From: Neurospora tetrasperma FGSC 2508
Taxonomy: Eukaryota > Ascomycota > Sordariomycetes > Sordariales > Sordariaceae
DNA length: 64,000 nucleotides
Assembly (NCBI RefSeq): GCF_000213175.1
Contig: NW_009799103.1
Coordinates: forward strand, 3,499,921-3,563,920
Direction of reading: 5' to 3'
Below the pieces are notes generated by a model. That model searched no databases. It saw only the letters and a program-made list of their open reading frames with translations, and had not been told where the DNA came from. The position numbers and the translations under genes are program-made. Below, piece after piece: positions 12,316 to 24,500 of the stretch (position 1 is the first letter of the stretch; each line of letters starts with the position of its first letter).

Positions 12316-14200
12316 ATGTGTCAGCAATCTTCCAACACCAACAACACTGGGACGTCCCCGGCCTCATTCAAACCCGAATGATCCAAAATGGCTCATTCCC
12401 GTCCCAAGCCCGAGGGTCGGTCGGCACCGGCTAAGAGAGTCGTCCATCGGGACGAAGATGATTTCAGACCTTCAGATCATCACAAGCGAATGGCAGGAGA
12501 GCAAGCTCCTCTTAGGCCCCGAAAGTCTCGGAGACTGGAGAGATCTCAGGGGAAGAAGTACGACAAGGAGGCGCTTTTTGGAGAAGGTATGTTCCGTCTA
12601 TTTGATTTCTATTCCAGCTGCCCTTTTGAAGACTGCTGCTTTTGCATCGTCAACATCAATCCAAGCCACGGCCCCTGACTTTATCCTTTCGATTAGATGA
12701 AGTTCGGCCTTTGGCGACAAACCTGCTGCCAGCGAGGTCGAAATTCCAACCAAGAGCGAGCACGTCCGAAAGGCGAACAAAATACAACACAAAGCGTCAA
12801 AGTCAGGTCCAATCCCAAAGTCTGAACTCAGCAAACTCCAAGTCGAGACGGGAATTGCAGGTCCATCTCGAGAAGGTATGTCCCGTTTATTTGAGTCTAT
12901 TGCAACTGCCAGTTTCATGACGGCCGCTTTGGCAGCGCCAGCATCGGCAACAGAACTCATTCGTTTCCTTCGTTGTCTTTTTGTTCCTTGTGGCTCTCCC
13001 TATTTGTCCATTTTGTCATGATCCAGCTTGTCATCATCCATCATCATCATTTATATCATTGCCCATTATTATCGTCCATCACCCACTTAACACGGCCGAC
13101 CATCGTCTTCCGTCATCCTCTCCAATATCTTTGTTGCTGTCGTCCTCCCCTTCGGTCCATGCCGATATTTTTTTTGTGTGCTGGTGTGGTCAATGGAGTG
13201 TAATGTGGCTGGATCAGAGCTGACCATCATAATAAAGAAGGACATGCCATCACCTGAGCGAAGGCGCAGGATGAACGCCATGGTCGAAAACCTCAGGCTC
13301 CGAGAACATGTCGAGATGCCAAAGCCTAGAGGTAGCACATCGACTTACAAGGCTGCTTGCTGAACGCGTCAAGTCTTTCCAGCAGAGGATCCCGAAATCC
13401 TCGACTCGCGACCCTCGTCACCCACCGCCTCCCGACTCATCCTCCGACTCAGGACGACAAAGATGGGAACAAAAAGGGTTCTCCACTACCCACTTGCGGC
13501 TCAGGTCTCCTCTCGCCACCTGTCCCCGACTCCGTCGCTTGATCCGAGTCCGGCCCGTCTCCTTGGGTTTGTTCCTGCCCATCGATCCTGTTCCCGTGCC
13601 GGCTCACATCAACACTCCGGGTCCCCTTGCTCGTACCCCAACTCTTGCCCCAACACCTCCTCCTGCTTTCTCTGCCCCCGAGCCGGCCTCTGTGCCCGCC
13701 CCTGTGGCCCCTGTGGTCCCTGACAACAATCCCATCGACCTATTGGTGTTTATGGCGATGTTGATGTCGGTATCGACAACCCAGGCCCAGGCACAGAACC
13801 GACCGACCCTGCCTTCCCCGCCATCAACGACGACGCGAGCTTGATACTTTCGGCAAGCCCGTCGTTCAGGATAAGCCCGCTACCAAGAGCGAGTAGACGG
13901 ATGAGGTCAAGCGCCTTGCCCAGCAGATGGACAAGCACGGTCTCTCGGATCGTGTCACCATAACGGTTGTTGGGAAGTTCAGCAGCAGCATTCCAAACGC
14001 CACTTTTTTCGGGAAGCGATGGCGGCGCATCATCCCAGGGGAGGCGGAATGTGCGCGCCGTGCATGCCTCGGTACGGAAATTGGTTTGATGTGCCGATGG
14101 ACGAGGACGAGGAGGAGATGAAGTTGTCGTTGGTCTCTGCCTTGGATTCAAGGGTGGGGGACGGCAGAGGCTTTTGGTATCTACTTTGGTGCTGGACTCA
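12316..14200 (+). pseudogene. Probable decayed multi-exon gene, identity unknown
   Basis: A promoter-like and leader-like stretch precedes an ATG at 12388. Exon-like pieces follow: 12388-12586 (basic, starting MAHSRPKPEGRSAPAKR), then a well-formed intron 12587-12696 (GTATGT, CTGAC, TAG) that keeps the frame into 12697-12875. Further downstream, coding-like text continues near 13238-13331 (PERRRRMNAMVENLRLREH), as a Pro-rich stretch near 13560-13740, and around 13850-14000 (KRLAQQMDKHGLSDRVT), but it moves between reading frames several times and meets stops. I read this as an old gene losing its frame; sequencing errors or missed introns could also explain it. A small upstream ORF of 21 codons starts at 12316. 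No family is recognised. Confidence 0.35.
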
Positions 14201-14488
14201 GGACTTCTTCTCCCCCAACGTCTCTGGTCTACCCACTTCACCCAGTCGTTCATCTAGCCGACAGATTCTCGACCATGCAAAGAGGGTGGAGTATATCAAG
14301 TCCTGTACCTCTGCCAGGGATTATATTTCTGGGATATCGGTATGGTTGGGACTAGGTCTATGAGGGATGACGACGGGATGAGTGGTGTTCTGGGTACAGA
14401 ACAGTTCTAGCGATGCTTTTTTGTGATGTATTGTTGTCGGTCATCATCGGGTCAACCTCCACGACCTGACGATTATCTGCCCCTAAAG

Positions 14489-14809
14489 ATGTCGGACAAC
14501 GCAAATACCCACGGCCTTCCGCTGTACGCCCTCGGGAGTTATGGGAGTTCCGCAGCCAGCCGCCGGACGCCATCTCAATGGGAATATACGGGGTTTATCT
14601 CGGTACGGCTTCATAGGCCGTATCGTGATACCAGAATCTTCAAAATTCCCAGACCCGAGAGCTTTGAAGAGCTTAAGGTAATGGCGTGCGAAAAATGTGG
14701 GGTTCTTGCCCGACCCCGTGAGTTGGTGTTCTTCACGAAGCATCAGACTCAACTGGGGTCGGGGCAATATGGATCTTTGAATTGGGTCCGGCTCGAGGCG
14801 TGGAATTAG
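14489..14809 (+). CDS. Doubtful ORF, 106 residues, possibly a gene fragment
   Basis: An ATG-started frame begins MSDNANTHGLPLYALGSYG and continues with coding-like text (EYTGFISVRLHRPYRD, ACEKCGVLARPRELVFF). Just past its stop, another plus-strand frame carries similar-looking text (FPRFFEQFRDYPYAQDFLAA) to about 14895, so a longer gene may have lost its frame here. A 237-codon frame also exists on the opposite strand (14483-15196), and sequence alone does not settle which strand, if either, is real. It lies beside the decayed gene at 12.3-14.2 kb. No family recognised. Confidence 0.25.
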   Translation: MSDNANTHGLPLYALGSYGSSAASRRTPSQWEYTGFISVRLHRPYRDTRIFKIPRPESFEELKVMACEKCGVLARPRELVFFTKHQTQLGSGQYGSLNWVRLEAWN

Positions 14810-15447
14810 GGGCGTTTCCGAGATTCTTTGAGCAATTCCGCGACTACCCCTATGCTCAAGATTTTCTGGCAGCCCAGCCGGGCAACTTTGCGCGATCTGC
14901 GTGACACAACGGCACTTTGTATCTATTGTTTCTTTACAAAGTACTTGCAAATGAATAGATTTGGTGCTCTTCTCAATGATCTCAAACATTTTGTGTGGTT
15001 CGATCAAAAAGTCACACAACATGTCGTGAATGCGTGGCGACTGGACGTATCGAGACTGGGCTGAGTGCTGGCTTGAGCCTGGAAGATTGACGGAATGGGA
15101 GAGAATGGGGATGTCAATTGCTGGTTCTGTGGTACAGCAGGATTGGAAGGTGGAACGTGAGATGAGATTGAACTTTGCCCCATTCAGCATCATCATGATG
15201 GGAAACCCTTTGTGTTACGATGAGAGACTGTAAATGGAAGGTTACATACCTGCAATGTAAGCTTACAGTCAACCTCGAGTATAACCAGATCCCGGCGGTG
15301 AGATGACTGGAAATGGAAGCATCCAATATCCGTTTGACCGAAGGATCGTGAACATGAATACGAATATGCTTAACCGAGATCCTATACTACTTGTCTCAAT
15401 GCCGCGGAGAAGTTAAGTGAGCTGCCAATGCCTCCTTTCTTGAGGAG

Positions 15448-15455
15448 TATATAAG
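15448..15455 (+). promoter_or_regulatory. TATA-like box of the small secreted protein gene
   Basis: TATATAAG lies about 126 bases before the ATG at 15581, in a position that would place transcription start near 15480. Most genes in this window lack so clear a box, and tightly regulated genes often have one; that use is an inference. Confidence 0.5.
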
Positions 15456-15580
15456 AGATGTCGAATCCTAACCTTGAGTACGACGAACACCGGCATCATC
15501 ACAACTTGTACATCTTCCACAATCACTCACTACTTGGCAAACCGCACATCAAAGTCTCTTATATACCTACAACAGCCACC

Positions 15581-16035
15581 ATGGTCGCCATCTCTCGCGC
15601 AGTCCTCTTCGGCATGATCGCCAGTTTCAGTGCCCTCGTGAGCGCAGACAACTGCAAGCCTCGTCTGTTTTACTGCGGAACAACCCTTTTGCGTAAAGGT
15701 ATGTCCTGTTTACCCGACTGTACATGTTTTAAGCGTCCAAGAGAATCTGCTTGCTATACATGCCCTCTCATCCATGGAACCTAACTTGATAGCACGACCA
15801 ACTGGTCATATGGCCATACATATGTATACAAAGCTGAGCTGACAGTTGGAGCAAAGGCAACTATTACGACCAAATCGAGGGGGCCCTGAAGGCTAGTGGG
15901 CAGTCGACCAATGATGCGCACATTCACAATGGCTTGTTCTATTGTACTGGAGGACCGAATGGCGAGATTACCTTCCAGGCCTTTTGTGGTAATGGGTGTG
16001 TGGATGGTGGGAATGGGAAGAGTGATCATTGCTAG
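15581..16035 (+). CDS. Small cysteine-rich secreted protein (effector-like)
   Basis: Two exons (15581-15698 and 15857-16035) encode about 98 residues. The 158-base intron has a GTATGT donor, a CTGAC branch site and an AAG acceptor that restores the frame as TLLRKGNYYDQI. The first 22 residues (MVAISRAVLFGMIASFSALVSA) form a clear signal peptide. The mature protein of about 76 residues starts DNCKPRLFYCG and ends CVDGGNGKSDHC, with six Cys in all (DNC, FYCG, FYCTGG, FCGNGC, DHC), enough for three disulfides. This spacing matches a family of small secreted proteins I know from plant-associated and saprotrophic ascomycetes; its biochemical role is not established. It stands alone with a TATA-like box upstream and an AATAAA at 16283-16288 downstream. 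The gene model is strong; a role as an effector is only inferred from size, secretion and Cys content. Confidence 0.75.
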
Positions 16036-18339
16036 TCGCTGCTCGTGAGATGGAAAGGTTCCATCGGATATTGATCGGAAACGGACAGGTTGTGTCTTGA
16101 GATTGATCGGATTTGGATGTAGGCGAAATGATGAACGTGGTTGGAGTATCCTTCCTTGGTGCAGTGGGATAGGAATGTGAATGTTGGTTCAAGGTGTAAA
16201 TTTTAGTTATGGTTCCCCGCCATGACCCAAGGATCTGGATGGGTGGTGATCTACCGTGGCTATGTGAGTCTGGGTTGGTTTGAATAAAACTTATGAGATA
16301 TAAAAAACCGCGACAAGTGATGAGGTTTCTAGCCTGGATACTCAGCAGGGATAATTGGATGGCGGATGTGAACAAGCCAAGGACAGCAATATGTATCTTG
16401 TATGCTGGAGGAGTATTGATGAAACTACACTGTTAGTAAACCATCTTGTGCTTGTTATTGCTCTTCGACCGCGGAAGGCATCCGGGGCTGTGGATTGGTT
16501 CCACAACGGCGTTGAAAAGATGTGATAGCAACAGCGTTCATCCTTGTTTGTCACCACCCATCACTTCCGCGATATCGTTGGGGATGAACCGATGGTTTGG
16601 GCTGGCTAGGCTGGCTGTGAGGTGTGGTGTCGTTCCAAGAGGCGGGGCTCAAGAGACTGCTGTGATGCAATGCCGGTGTTGTGCAAGGCGAGAGAGAGGC
16701 TGTCAACTGCCACTACCGTTGATGCCGAGCTTCGTTGGGTTGCTGTCGTGATGATGATGCATTCGTGCCTTGACATATCAACGACTGGAAGATGGAAGAA
16801 GCAATCAACAAAGAAAGAAAAAGGACGCATAAATCCCCAGTGACCAGTGATTCCTGGTTCTCCAAACAGAAAAGCTAGTGTAGTGTAGAGTTGCTCTAGG
16901 CTGTTTCAGATGGCGTGAGGTGGTGGGTGGGAGGCTTGGCAGGTACCGGGCGATTGTGGAATGGAGCTCCGGCGGGGCTTCATTGGTTGGAAAGCTTCAG
17001 TGATGCATTTTCAGATGTCCGTGCGCTGCTGAGTGTTAGTGGGTGAGTGGGGCGTCCCTTGAGCCTACCAACCGCTCCATCCGCAGCACTGGCTTTTTTT
17101 TCCTCCTTGACTTGTAGGTTGCCTCTTCACATGCAACTACACGTGTAGAAAGGTCAACACCTGACGGATGACAACAAACGAAAACACCATGAAGCGCTCA
17201 CCGTAGTCACCGCGGTTAGAGTTAGCTCACCTACCTAGTGAGCGTCAAGACCATGGTGAATCGGTCGAATACACACCTTGGCGCTTGTGTTGCCGCCGCC
17301 GCCACACATGGCGTAGCAACACTATTCTAACCCCCGGCGACGTGCTCCTTGGCTCGCGCTTGTTTTAGTTCAACACCAGCAAACCGGTGACTGCCGAGAA
17401 GACCATCACACACCAGCTTTTGCCGCGAGAGCGGATTCCCATACTTCTCCACTCACCAGAAAAAAAAGAAGTCCACCTCAACACCAGGTTTGATCCGCAC
17501 CCCTCAATGATCCCCCCTCCCCTGACTGCCCGGCACATCGCACATCCACGCGAGCCCCGGAAAGATTCTAGACTTCTCAAACACCACCACCAGTTCCAAG
17601 CCATCGACTGGACATGGGCGCCCTGTTGCGCCAATGCTACCTTGTTGCTTGGTGTTTCATCCTTGTTACTCTCCCCAATCAATGGCTGAGTCTCGCTCCT
17701 CGCTTAAGGACGACCCTATTGTTGTCACCCACTGCCACCATTCATTCATGCTCCGCTATCTGCCATCCCATCCGGGCCAGGTCAGGTACCAACCATATCC
17801 TATTGTAGTCACCAATGGATTCCTATTCTGGTCCCTCCCCATGTAGAGGTATCGCCAGGGTATGTATGTAGTATCCCAGGGGGTGGCCAACTCGATACAG
17901 TCTGCAGAATCTATATATCTCTTCATGCCTTCCCGTCCGCTGGCTGTGCCTTGCTCTCTCATCATCCTCAAGATATTTCGTTGCCGTTCTCTTCTTACGC
18001 ATTCCCCTTTTGGGACTTTTCCACTCTCTCTAACCTGCCTGGTCTGGTATTTGTTTCCTTTTCGAACTTGCTATTATACATTCCTTTCAACAGTGTTCCT
18101 AGTGAGCCATTACCTTCTCTACACTGCTTGACGTTGTTGTACGATATAAAATACAACATCACGATACTTTCGACACTCCTTCATAGCAAGTCTATCGAAT
18201 CGGATCTTTTTCACTTTTAACTACTACGACTCCTTCACGACATCGAACCACTCCATTATACATTCTGGTCATCACCAGCTTTTGAAACACCATAACGAAC
18301 CATATCTTGAAGAACGACAACTACATAACATCACTCAAA
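16036..18339. other. Intergenic region and GH16 gene leader
   Basis: No gene is supported. The first 250 bases are the likely 3' UTR of the secreted-protein gene (AATAAA at 16283). From about 17900 to 18339 the plus strand is rich in C/T and TTC/CTT runs and ends in an ACTCAAA-ATG context, consistent with promoter and 5' leader of the GH16 gene. Short frames in between show no domain. Confidence 0.5.
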
Positions 18340-19273
18340 ATGCATTTCTCAGCTGCCACCGTCACCGCCTCCCTCTTCACCTTCCTTTCCCTCGCCTCGG
18401 CTGGTGCCGTTCCCGCCTACCCAGGCTACAAAGTCATCTGGTCCGACGAGTTCACGGGTGATGCCGGCGCTACCCCAAGCCGCTCCAAGTGGAACTACGC
18501 CCTTGAGTAAGCCTCTTTCCTCCCCATCCTTACTCTTGTCCATCAGAAACTAACAAATACCCTCCCACAGCACCAACACCAACAACGAACTCCAAGCCTA
18601 CACCACCTCCAACCAGAACGTCCAACTCTCCGGCGGAAACACCGTCCAATTCGTGCCCCGCAAGGACGCCTCCGGCAAATGGACTTCAGGCCGTCTCGAA
18701 TCCCAAGCCACCTTCACCCCGTCGCCCAACCGCACCACCCTCGTCGAAGCCGCCATCCGCTTCGGCGACGCCTCCATCTTCCAAAAGCGTGGTCTCTGGC
18801 CTGCCTTCTGGATGCTCGGCGACGCCATCCACCACGGCACCCCGTGGCCGCACTGCGGCGAGCTCGACATCATGGAGACCGTCAACGGTCTGATGACGGG
18901 CTACGGCACCGTCCACTGCGGCGGCGACGTAGCCCTGGGTGGGCCATGCAACGAGCCCGTGGGCATCCCGCATACCGCGCTGCTGCTGGATTACGGATGG
19001 CACACGTGGAGCTTGTCGATTGATCGCAGCAATCCCGGCGGCGATTGGCGGGCGGAGAAGATCAGTTGGATGTTGGACGGCCAGGTGTTTGGAACCCTGA
19101 CGGGCGCGGAGATCAATGATGAGGGTGTGTGGGCGACACTGGCGCGGAGTCCGCTGTTTATCATTTTGAACTTGGCGGTTGGGGGTGATTGGCCGGGCCA
19201 GCCGGATGCGAACACGGCGGATGGTTATGGGAATATGATGGAGGTGGAGTATGTGGCTGTTATGGAGGCTTAG
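18340..19273 (+). CDS. Secreted glycoside hydrolase family 16 beta-glucanase
   Basis: Two exons (18340-18506, 18571-19273) encode about 289 residues. A signal peptide (MHFSAATVTASLFTFLSLAS, cut near A-GAVPAYPG) starts the protein, followed by one GH16 catalytic domain. The domain has the opening VIWSDEF, the SGRLESQ strand, WPAFWMLG, and the catalytic motif ELDIME with nucleophile Glu153, Asp155 and acid/base Glu158. The C-terminal strand WATLARSPLFIILNLAVGGD and the end VEYVAVMEA are also typical. Family members cut beta-1,3- or mixed beta-1,3/1,4-glucans in the cell wall or in outside polysaccharides; the precise substrate cannot be read from sequence. An in-frame open stretch of 47 codons follows the TAG, about what chance can give. 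The ATG at 18340 is chosen because it begins the signal peptide. No GPI signal or carbohydrate-binding module is visible. Confidence 0.92.
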
Positions 19274-19974
19274 AAGGCTTTATTGGACCATGATGGACTG
19301 CAGCAGAACTCGACTTCTTTGGCATCTAAGGGAAGTGGGGATGAGACGTCGTCGTCATCGTGGAATGGCGGGCGGAGCTGGAATCAGACTTCTCCGTCGG
19401 ACGTCTGGTGCAGATAACATTGGCCATATCTACTGGCGTGTTGTTGACCAGGCTCGCCATCATTGAAGAAGAAGAAGACGATGAACATGAAGAAAGAGGA
19501 AGGAGGGGAAAACGGTCGCTGGCGCTTTGGAGTTTTTGGGTTTCACATCACACACTCTTTTTTCCTCACTGCTAGATACGCAGAGATGGATAGATGGATG
19601 AAGAAAAATGACGGGTGGAAGTTTGCTCGTTTGGATGCGTTTTTGCACCCAACATATATTTTATATATCTCACACGTACTTACCTAGCCATGATACCTCT
19701 TTGTCATTTACGCACAACTAACACTACTTTTTTTTTGGATATTCACATTCACATTCACGTGCAATGTCAAGATAACGCTTTGTTGCCATGAGTTTGTTCA
19801 AGTAACCGGCCGTACTTGTTTTTTTTTTCTTCACTTTCAAATCCCAACCAAGCATTGAATGCCAGTCTTTACTTCGCCACGACCGCGACTTTATGTTATG
19901 TTCCATTACTCACACAAGGCTTCTAATGCGTATGATGGTGACTTACTCTCTTGCCGCGTGATTATTAAAGAATC

Positions 19975-20026
19975 CCTTCCTTCCTTCCTTCCTTCCTTCC
20001 TTCCTTCCTTCCTTCCTTCCTTCCTT
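19975..20026. repeat. (TTCC)n microsatellite
   Basis: About 13 uninterrupted copies of TTCC. It is likely to vary in length between strains. No spacer structure, so not a CRISPR array. Confidence 0.9.
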
Positions 20027-20643
20027 ACTCTTCATTTCACGGCAAAACACGGCAAAACACGGAAATATCATCCAAATGGAGATTGATCTTTTGCAGTCTG
20101 CAGATGATCCGGTGACACTGAGAGATTTTATAGTGTAATATGTGCTTACACCACCATCTCGGTTTATCATATATAACTGTAACTCGGACTTTTCACTATA
20201 TTAGGTCATCAACAACCATGTAAACAAACCATGCTCGAGGTATATATGGGTGGGATCCGAGTATATATCGAAGGTTCCTAGGAGCATTTGCAAGGGCGGC
20301 AGGGGAAACGTTCAAGTGTCAGGCTGTCAACTCACGTTGCAACGCTTGTGTAGTAACGATCATAATGTCTTACAGTCTCGCGATATGTACTGCATGCATG
20401 CAGACTCACTTGTGCACTTTAATAGGACATGAAAAGCAGTAATTAGCAATTGAATTGAATTGAATGAATAGGTACCTAGCCATCCAACGCCCAGATCCGT
20501 CCATCCCGGCGGTGAGATGATGATGAGTAGGTAGAGATTGGAGAATTGAATTGATTGATTTCTCCAACAACATACGACGGATCGCGGTGACTGAATGGAG
20601 GACCGGAACTAGGTAGGTGTTATGAATGCGTCCATGTTTTTCC

Positions 20644-20671
20644 TTTTTTTTTTTTTTTTTTTTTTTTTTTT
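20644..20671. repeat. Poly(T) tract
   Basis: A run of about 28 T on the plus strand within an intergenic region; a length-variable simple repeat with no flanking element that would mark it as a retroposon tail. Confidence 0.8.
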
Positions 20672-21059
20672 CCCATCCGACTCTAACCACTCGTTCCACA
20701 ATGCCACGGAGAAGAAGTCCTTCATTGCGTACACCTATACTGGAAATGTCGATGCCGCCGACTGTCTCGTCTCCGGGGGAAGCTTCCTGGCTGATTACGC
20801 CGTGGAGCATCAAATGGAAATCTGTCATGATGTATGTAGAGAGAAAGAGGAACGAATAGAAGAAGAAAAAAAAAAAGAAAAAACTAGAAGCGACGAGTCA
20901 GGCAGCGTCAGGCAGCATTTGCTACGAGTACCAGGGAGGCGAACAGATCGTAAAAAGAAAAAGAAATACAAATGATATCCAAATACCAAACAGAGATGCT
21001 AGAGGAAAAGGGAAAAGGGAAAAAGAACAGCAGATGAATCAACAGGAACAAAAACCATG

Positions 21060-21069
21060 AAAAAAAAAA
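21060..21069 (-). terminator. Pol III terminator of tRNA-Ser
   Basis: Ten A on the plus strand are ten T on the tRNA strand, 22 bases past the mature 3' end, the expected RNA polymerase III stop signal. Confidence 0.7.
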
Positions 21070-21091
21070 TATGATCAGATGGTCATTCGTG

Positions 21092-21173
21092 CGACGTGGG
21101 CCTGATTCGAACAGACGCTCCCGAAGGAACAAGATTTCTAGTCTTGCGCATTAGACCACTCTGCCACCACGCC
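21092..21173 (-). tRNA. tRNA-Ser(AGA)
   Basis: The 82-base gene folds as a class II tRNA. The acceptor arms are GGCGTGG and CCACGTC with discriminator G, the anticodon stem is CAAGA/TCTTG with loop CTAGAAA (anticodon AGA, plus-strand 21137-21139), there is a long variable arm closed by TTCG, and the T arm carries TTCGAAT. The long variable arm and AGA anticodon make it tRNA-Ser, with A34 expected to become inosine and read UCU, UCC and UCA. It has no intron. It lies alone, 363 bases past the stop codon of the phytochrome gene on the same strand. Confidence 0.95.
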
Positions 21174-21535
21174 GAGTGATTGTTGTTTATGATTGGCATG
21201 AGTTTAGCGCCTATTACGGGACACTCCTAGGCTGTGGGTACGTCCTGGCTTTCTTCGCATCGCACCGCCATGCTCTGGATCCCAAACCGAACGACAATCA
21301 ACAAGCCAATGCTTCTTCGTTCCTTTTATCTATAATTGTGGATAGTTAGTGCTTGACATGCCAAACCCCAAATCCCTACTTGCTTCGAGATTGGAATCTG
21401 TGCATCGGTGCACCTATGTCGCTAAGACGACCGTTGTCCACGACCCTAAAGATGCCCACTGCCAACTCCGAAGATCATAAACACCATCATTTGCCCTTCA
21501 TCTTTCATCAGCACACTATTCCCATAAGCAAGCCC

Positions 21536-24500
21536 TTACTCAGCATCAAACCACCCACCAAGCTCAAACCTCTTTTCATCATACACACACATCCTCCTCG
21601 CATCAGGATCCAGTCCCCCAGCTAGACACCGAACCAACCGCTTCATGTCCACCGGTTTAGGCATCCAGCCATCGAATCCAGCTTCTTTGCATTGCTGCTC
21701 TTGACCGCGACGAAGCATGCCCGACACCGCAAAGATGGGAGTCCTCCCGCAACACTGCACGACGCGCGACGGCGTCGGGTGGCTGTACTCGTGATCTCGG
21801 ATCATGCGGATGGAGGCGAAGCCGTCTACTACTGGCATCTTTGGCCACAGGGCGGGTTAGTCAGAGTTCTTGGTCGCAATAAGGGTACAGAAAAGAGACT
21901 TACGTTTATGTCCATGAGGACAAAGTCCACAGTCGAGCGATTCGAGGCAAACAGGTTGAAGCATTCTTGACCATCGCGGCTGACCAAAACACAATGGCCC
22001 AGCTTGGTAAGACGTCTTTCCAAAATCTGCACGTTTATGATGTTGTCGTCGGCCACAATGACGATGTAATGATGAGGGCTCGGGGTTTGAAAATCCCTTG
22101 GCGATGTATCAGCGGTGCTCGAGCCCGGGCGTATAATTGGGGGAGACGGCCTCGAGTTTCTCGAGGTCCCAAATGTACGGTCGGATGGAACGCTGCTGCC
22201 GTCTCCGAACGTTAAAGGTCCAGGCATTGTCAGCACCGGCAACGGAGAGGCATCCCGACGTGAAGCTATCGATGAGCAGTGGGATGATACCCCAAATGGA
22301 ATCTCGAGGGTGAAGGTCGATCCGCGTCCCTTAGTCGACCTCACTTTCAGTTGTCCATTCCGCTGCTTCACAAAACGAGCAACGAAGACCAATCCGACGC
22401 CAACGCGAAGCACGTTATCCCTGGCAGCATGCGTTTTGGAAGTTGCCTCGTCGAAATCTTCATCGGGAACCTGCTCAAACTCCTGAAACATATCGTCCAG
22501 CTCACGCTCCGAGAAACCGGGCCCCGTATCCGTGATGGAGATGTGTATCACGGTGTTCTCTGGGTTCATAACCGCCTCATGCCATTTGATAACGACTTGG
22601 CCGCCTGTAGTATGCTGGATTGCGTTGGCGACAAGAATGGATAAGCTGCGTTGTAGACTTGTTGGATCCCCACGAACATACTTCGTTGGCCCATTAGATG
22701 GGATCATGATAAGTTCAGTACGCTTCTCTTGACCAAGCCGCCTTAGGGGACACAGCGCCTCTTCTAAACAATGCGCAAGATGGAACGGTTCGTCCAGCAA
22801 TGGGATGGATCCTGTTATGCTACCGGTCAGGCTCAAAAGATCATCAATGACATAGATCAGAGATTTTGATGCAGTGTATGAAGTTGTCAGAACCTGCTTT
22901 GTGCCATCGTCCAGGTGCTTTTCCAAGGCTATCTCAAGACAGTTTATGACAGCGTTCAAAGGATTTCGTACTGGAAAAAGAATGCGTCAGCTGGTCGATC
23001 TGAAACATATGCATACATTGTTGCTACCTTGATGTGATGCATCGTGCAAGAGTAGTCGCTTAAGTCGGGTATCATTGATGGCTGTCTCCTTCTCTCTCCA
23101 AACCTGTATGAAGCTGCCGTAAAGCAGCTGAGCCATTGCTGCTAAATTGGCTGGAGCTGGTGTTAGCGGTATTGGCAGAAACTCGGTTGAAGAAGTGAAA
23201 TCGTACTGTGTTCTATTGACCAGGCCTTGCTCGTGCCGTCCACTACCTCTGTCCATTTCTTGAAGCTGTTTCGAGGCTCCAATCTGCCTATCTTACCCGC
23301 CAACGAAGGCCTCCCTGCCCAATGTACTTCTCGGATCTGGTTTTTGCGGTAAAATACCACACATTCATCTGTGGTGCTTGACAGAGGTATGTAGAGGACG
23401 CCTGCGATGGCCTTGAACCCGGAGGGGAAATGGAGATCTTTAAAGTCATCTCCGATGTTGTGTGAAAACAGTATCGTGCGCGATCCCCTGAAGAAAAGAT
23501 ATTTGAGAAGCGTTATGGCTTCGATATAGGAAGATAGCCGCCCAATAGTCCTTGCCTCTCCCTCGATGACCAAAAAGCCATAGTCGCAATCGAAGAGGTT
23601 AAGTAGCTCGTGGGACGAAGAAGTAATACACTCGTCAGGACTGCCTCTCCCTCTTAGTGTTTCGATAATTCGATGCGCCTGCAGCCTTTCGGAGTTAAGC
23701 AGCTTTTGGAGGCACGTAGATGCCGCCAATCTAACAAAGAATGATAACTCTCGGATCGAGAAAGGCACTCGAGTTGCAGTCGGTCCATACGAGTGGCAGA
23801 CGATGAGCCCCCAAAGCTTGCCGTCAGACTCGAGAGACATGGACATGGATGACCGTACCCCCATATTGGACAGATACTTGAGATGCACAGGTGACATTGC
23901 GCGCAAGTAAGCATGAGTTAGATCGAGTGGAACATCCATATCACTGACATCTCTGCCAATGAGCCTCGAGGTCCTCTGGCTCCTATCAAACAATACGCGA
24001 ACCTTGTTGATCATGTAAAGCTTCCGGGCTTGCGGCGGTATGTCACTTGCGGGAAAGTGCAATCCCCTGTAGACATCATTGCTTACTTTCGGATCCATGA
24101 GCTCAGCGACGACGGTGCCGTTATAATCCCGGTCAAACTGATAGACCATCACACGGTGGAAACGGGTGACCTCCTTGACTATCGAGACAATGGTCTCAAG
24201 GAGATCAGGCACGGTTGCTGCCTCGGAGAATTGCGTTTGTATCTTTGTAGCCATGCCAATAACCTCAACTGTGGACGTGCTTGGGTCGAAGCCCTTAGAG
24301 AAGAGCTCTGGATTTGGGAATGCCGGTTGGACCTTGGATTGTATACTGCAGGCTGTGGCAAAATCCAAGTGGTCGCTACCGAGAGTGTCGATAGGGTTCT
24401 CAGGATCAGACATTGCTGGAGTTGCCAACGGATGCATCGAGTAATCTGGCTTTTCATTAGAGGGGTCCGTCTTATGAGATGAATTCCTGCTCCCTTATTA

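Larger units (their letters stand above)
19274..21091. other. Intergenic region with simple repeats
   Basis: No gene is supported. It contains a tetranucleotide TTCC tract (about 19975-20026), a directly repeated decamer GGCAAAACAC at 20041-20060, and a run of about 28 T at 20644-20671. The repeats create long low-complexity frames (Pro/Ser/Phe or Lys/Glu) on both strands that should be ignored. Confidence 0.6.

Noticed and set aside
14483-15196. 237-codon minus-strand frame opposite the 14489 ORF
   Set aside because: No domain, signal or intron support; neither strand is convincing, so only the plus ORF is listed, at low confidence.
19975-20026. Regular repeats considered as a CRISPR or minisatellite array
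   Set aside because: Pure TTCC units with no spacers; a simple microsatellite in a eukaryotic genome.
20566-20600. ACATACGAC string considered as the start of a dispersed 5S rRNA gene
   Set aside because: The internal 5S promoter and the remaining conserved sequence do not follow.
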